This document shows positions 63,281 to 64,000 of a stretch of 64,000 nt of DNA, piece by piece. Source of the DNA: Bradyrhizobium prioriisuperbiae (GTDB lineage: Bacteria; Pseudomonadota; Alphaproteobacteria; Rhizobiales; Xanthobacteraceae); assembly GCF_032397745.1 (NCBI RefSeq), contig NZ_CP135921.1, forward strand, positions 6,436,501-6,500,500. Direction: 5' to 3'. The notes beneath the pieces are model-generated. The model saw nothing but the letters and a program-made list of their open reading frames with translations. It was not told the origin of the DNA and searched no databases. The translations under genes and the position numbers were made by a program. Position 1 is the stretch's first letter, and each line of letters starts with the position of its first letter.

Positions 63281-64000
63281 TCTGCGCTATTGCCTGGAGA
63301 CCTGCTGGGGCTTTCCAAAAAAATTCGCGCGCTTCCGCGGCGGCATCCAGCAACTGGTCGTCCTGTTCATAGATGTCGTCACGGAAATTGACGGTGCCGT
63401 CGCGCGTCATCCAGCCGGTCAGGTAGATCCAGGCCACGGGCACCTTCTTCGGCAGCGCCACGTTCTGCCGCTCGCCGGTGGCGATCGCGGCGTCGATCCT
63501 GGTGCGGTCCCAGTCCGCCGCGCCTTGCAGCAGCCAGGCCGCGAGATCGCGGATCTGGTCGACGCGCGCGCAACCATGGGAGTCGAAGCGGTAGTCCTTG
63601 CTCAGCAGGCTCTTCTGGTTGGTGTCGTGCATGTAGACGGCGTAGGCGTTCGGCATGTTGATCTTGAGCTGTCCCAGCGCGTTCCATGGCCCGGGCAACT
63701 GGCGAACGATGACGTTCGGCGTCTTGCCCTCGCTCCAATCAACAGTCGAGGGATCGATGACGCCGTCATGCTCATCATTCAGCTGCATATGCATGCGGTC
63801 GAGATAGCCCGGGTCCGTCCGCATGTGGGCCGCGATCTCATTCTTGGTGATGGAGGCGGGGACAGTCCATCGCGGGTTCAGGCTGATGTCGGTGATCTCG
63901 GCGGACACCGTCGGCGACGGCTTTTCGGTCTTGCCGACCACCACACGGTAGCGGTGCACGACCCTGTCGCCTTCGACCGCCTCGACATAGGCGGCGGGGA
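63234..64000 (-). CDS. L,D-transpeptidase (YcbB-like), C-terminal part
   Basis: The C-terminal ~255 residues of a longer protein; the frame is open to the right window edge. The visible part is the YkuD catalytic domain: YRVVVGKTEKPSPTVSAEI, then WTVPASI, 'MPNAYAVYMHDTNQKSLLS' and the catalytic-cysteine motif SHGCARVD. This arrangement, with LNPRWTVPASITKNE before it, is typical of the large YcbB-type enzymes that form 3-3 peptidoglycan cross-links in the periplasm. The stop lies inside the convergent sirtuin gene. Confidence 0.9.
   Translation of the reverse strand, partial: PAAYVEAVEGDRVVHRYRVVVGKTEKPSPTVSAEITDISLNPRWTVPASITKNEIAAHMRTDPGYLDRMHMQLNDEHDGVIDPSTVDWSEGKTPNVIVRQLPGPWNALGQLKINMPNAYAVYMHDTNQKSLLSKDYRFDSHGCARVDQIRDLAAWLLQGAADWDRTRIDAAIATGERQNVALPKKVPVAWIYLTGWMTRDGTVNFRDDIYEQDDQLLDAAAEAREFFWKAPAGLQAIAQIRAKTPAPSHKPLPA

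Overview
The window is a high-GC chromosomal segment, most likely from an alphaproteobacterium of the Rhizobiales near Bradyrhizobium, Rhodopseudomonas or Tardiphaga. This rests on base composition, gene content (GntR/FCD, LivK-type binding protein, 2-haloacid dehalogenase, GrlR-like protein) and a palindromic repeat of a style I associate with that group. It is an inference, because no rRNA or species marker is present. I see no tRNA, rRNA, CRISPR array, transposase or phage gene.

Region 1 (1-12.7 kb) is mixed metabolism and efflux: the end of an ABC sugar-type binding protein, an SDR, a Bcr/CflA-type exporter, a thiolase, a chemoreceptor, a GrlR-like protein, a nitronate monooxygenase divergent from a TetR regulator, a MATE exporter, a 2-haloacid dehalogenase and a GH13 alpha-glucosidase.

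Region 2 (12.7-39.1 kb) is a complete-looking type VI secretion system in two divergent arms. The leftward arm runs tssA-tssB-tssC-hcp-tssE-tssF-tssG-clpV and ends in a class I methyltransferase with a regulatory domain. The rightward arm runs vgrG-DUF6931-like-fha(tagH)-tssK-tssL-tssM-tagF-pppA-ppkA. The kinase, phosphatase, FHA protein and TagF show threonine-phosphorylation control. No TssJ lipoprotein and no PAAR protein are visible. TssL carries its own OmpA-like peptidoglycan-binding domain.

Region 3 (39.2-49.1 kb) follows the kinase gene and is almost entirely Sec-exported proteins: a DUF4424 protein, a beta-propeller/NlpC-P60-like protein, a caspase-like protease with a DUF4384 tail, a separate DUF4384 protein, a second caspase-like protease with three cysteine-paired repeats, a double DUF4399 protein and an FGE-fold protein lacking the catalytic cysteines. 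This is the best candidate for an undescribed envelope system in the window.

Region 4 (49.1-64 kb) holds exonuclease III, an acyl-CoA ligase with a LivK-type binding protein, a PLAT-like protein, an MFS transporter with a GntR regulator, and a divergent four-gene membrane operon headed by a sterol-desaturase-family enzyme. Two closely similar 23-bp operator-like sites precede the MFS gene and that operon, which suggests a local GntR regulon. After these come a phospholipase D-like protein, a short AMP nucleosidase, an exported alpha/beta hydrolase, a sirtuin and a truncated L,D-transpeptidase at the window edge.
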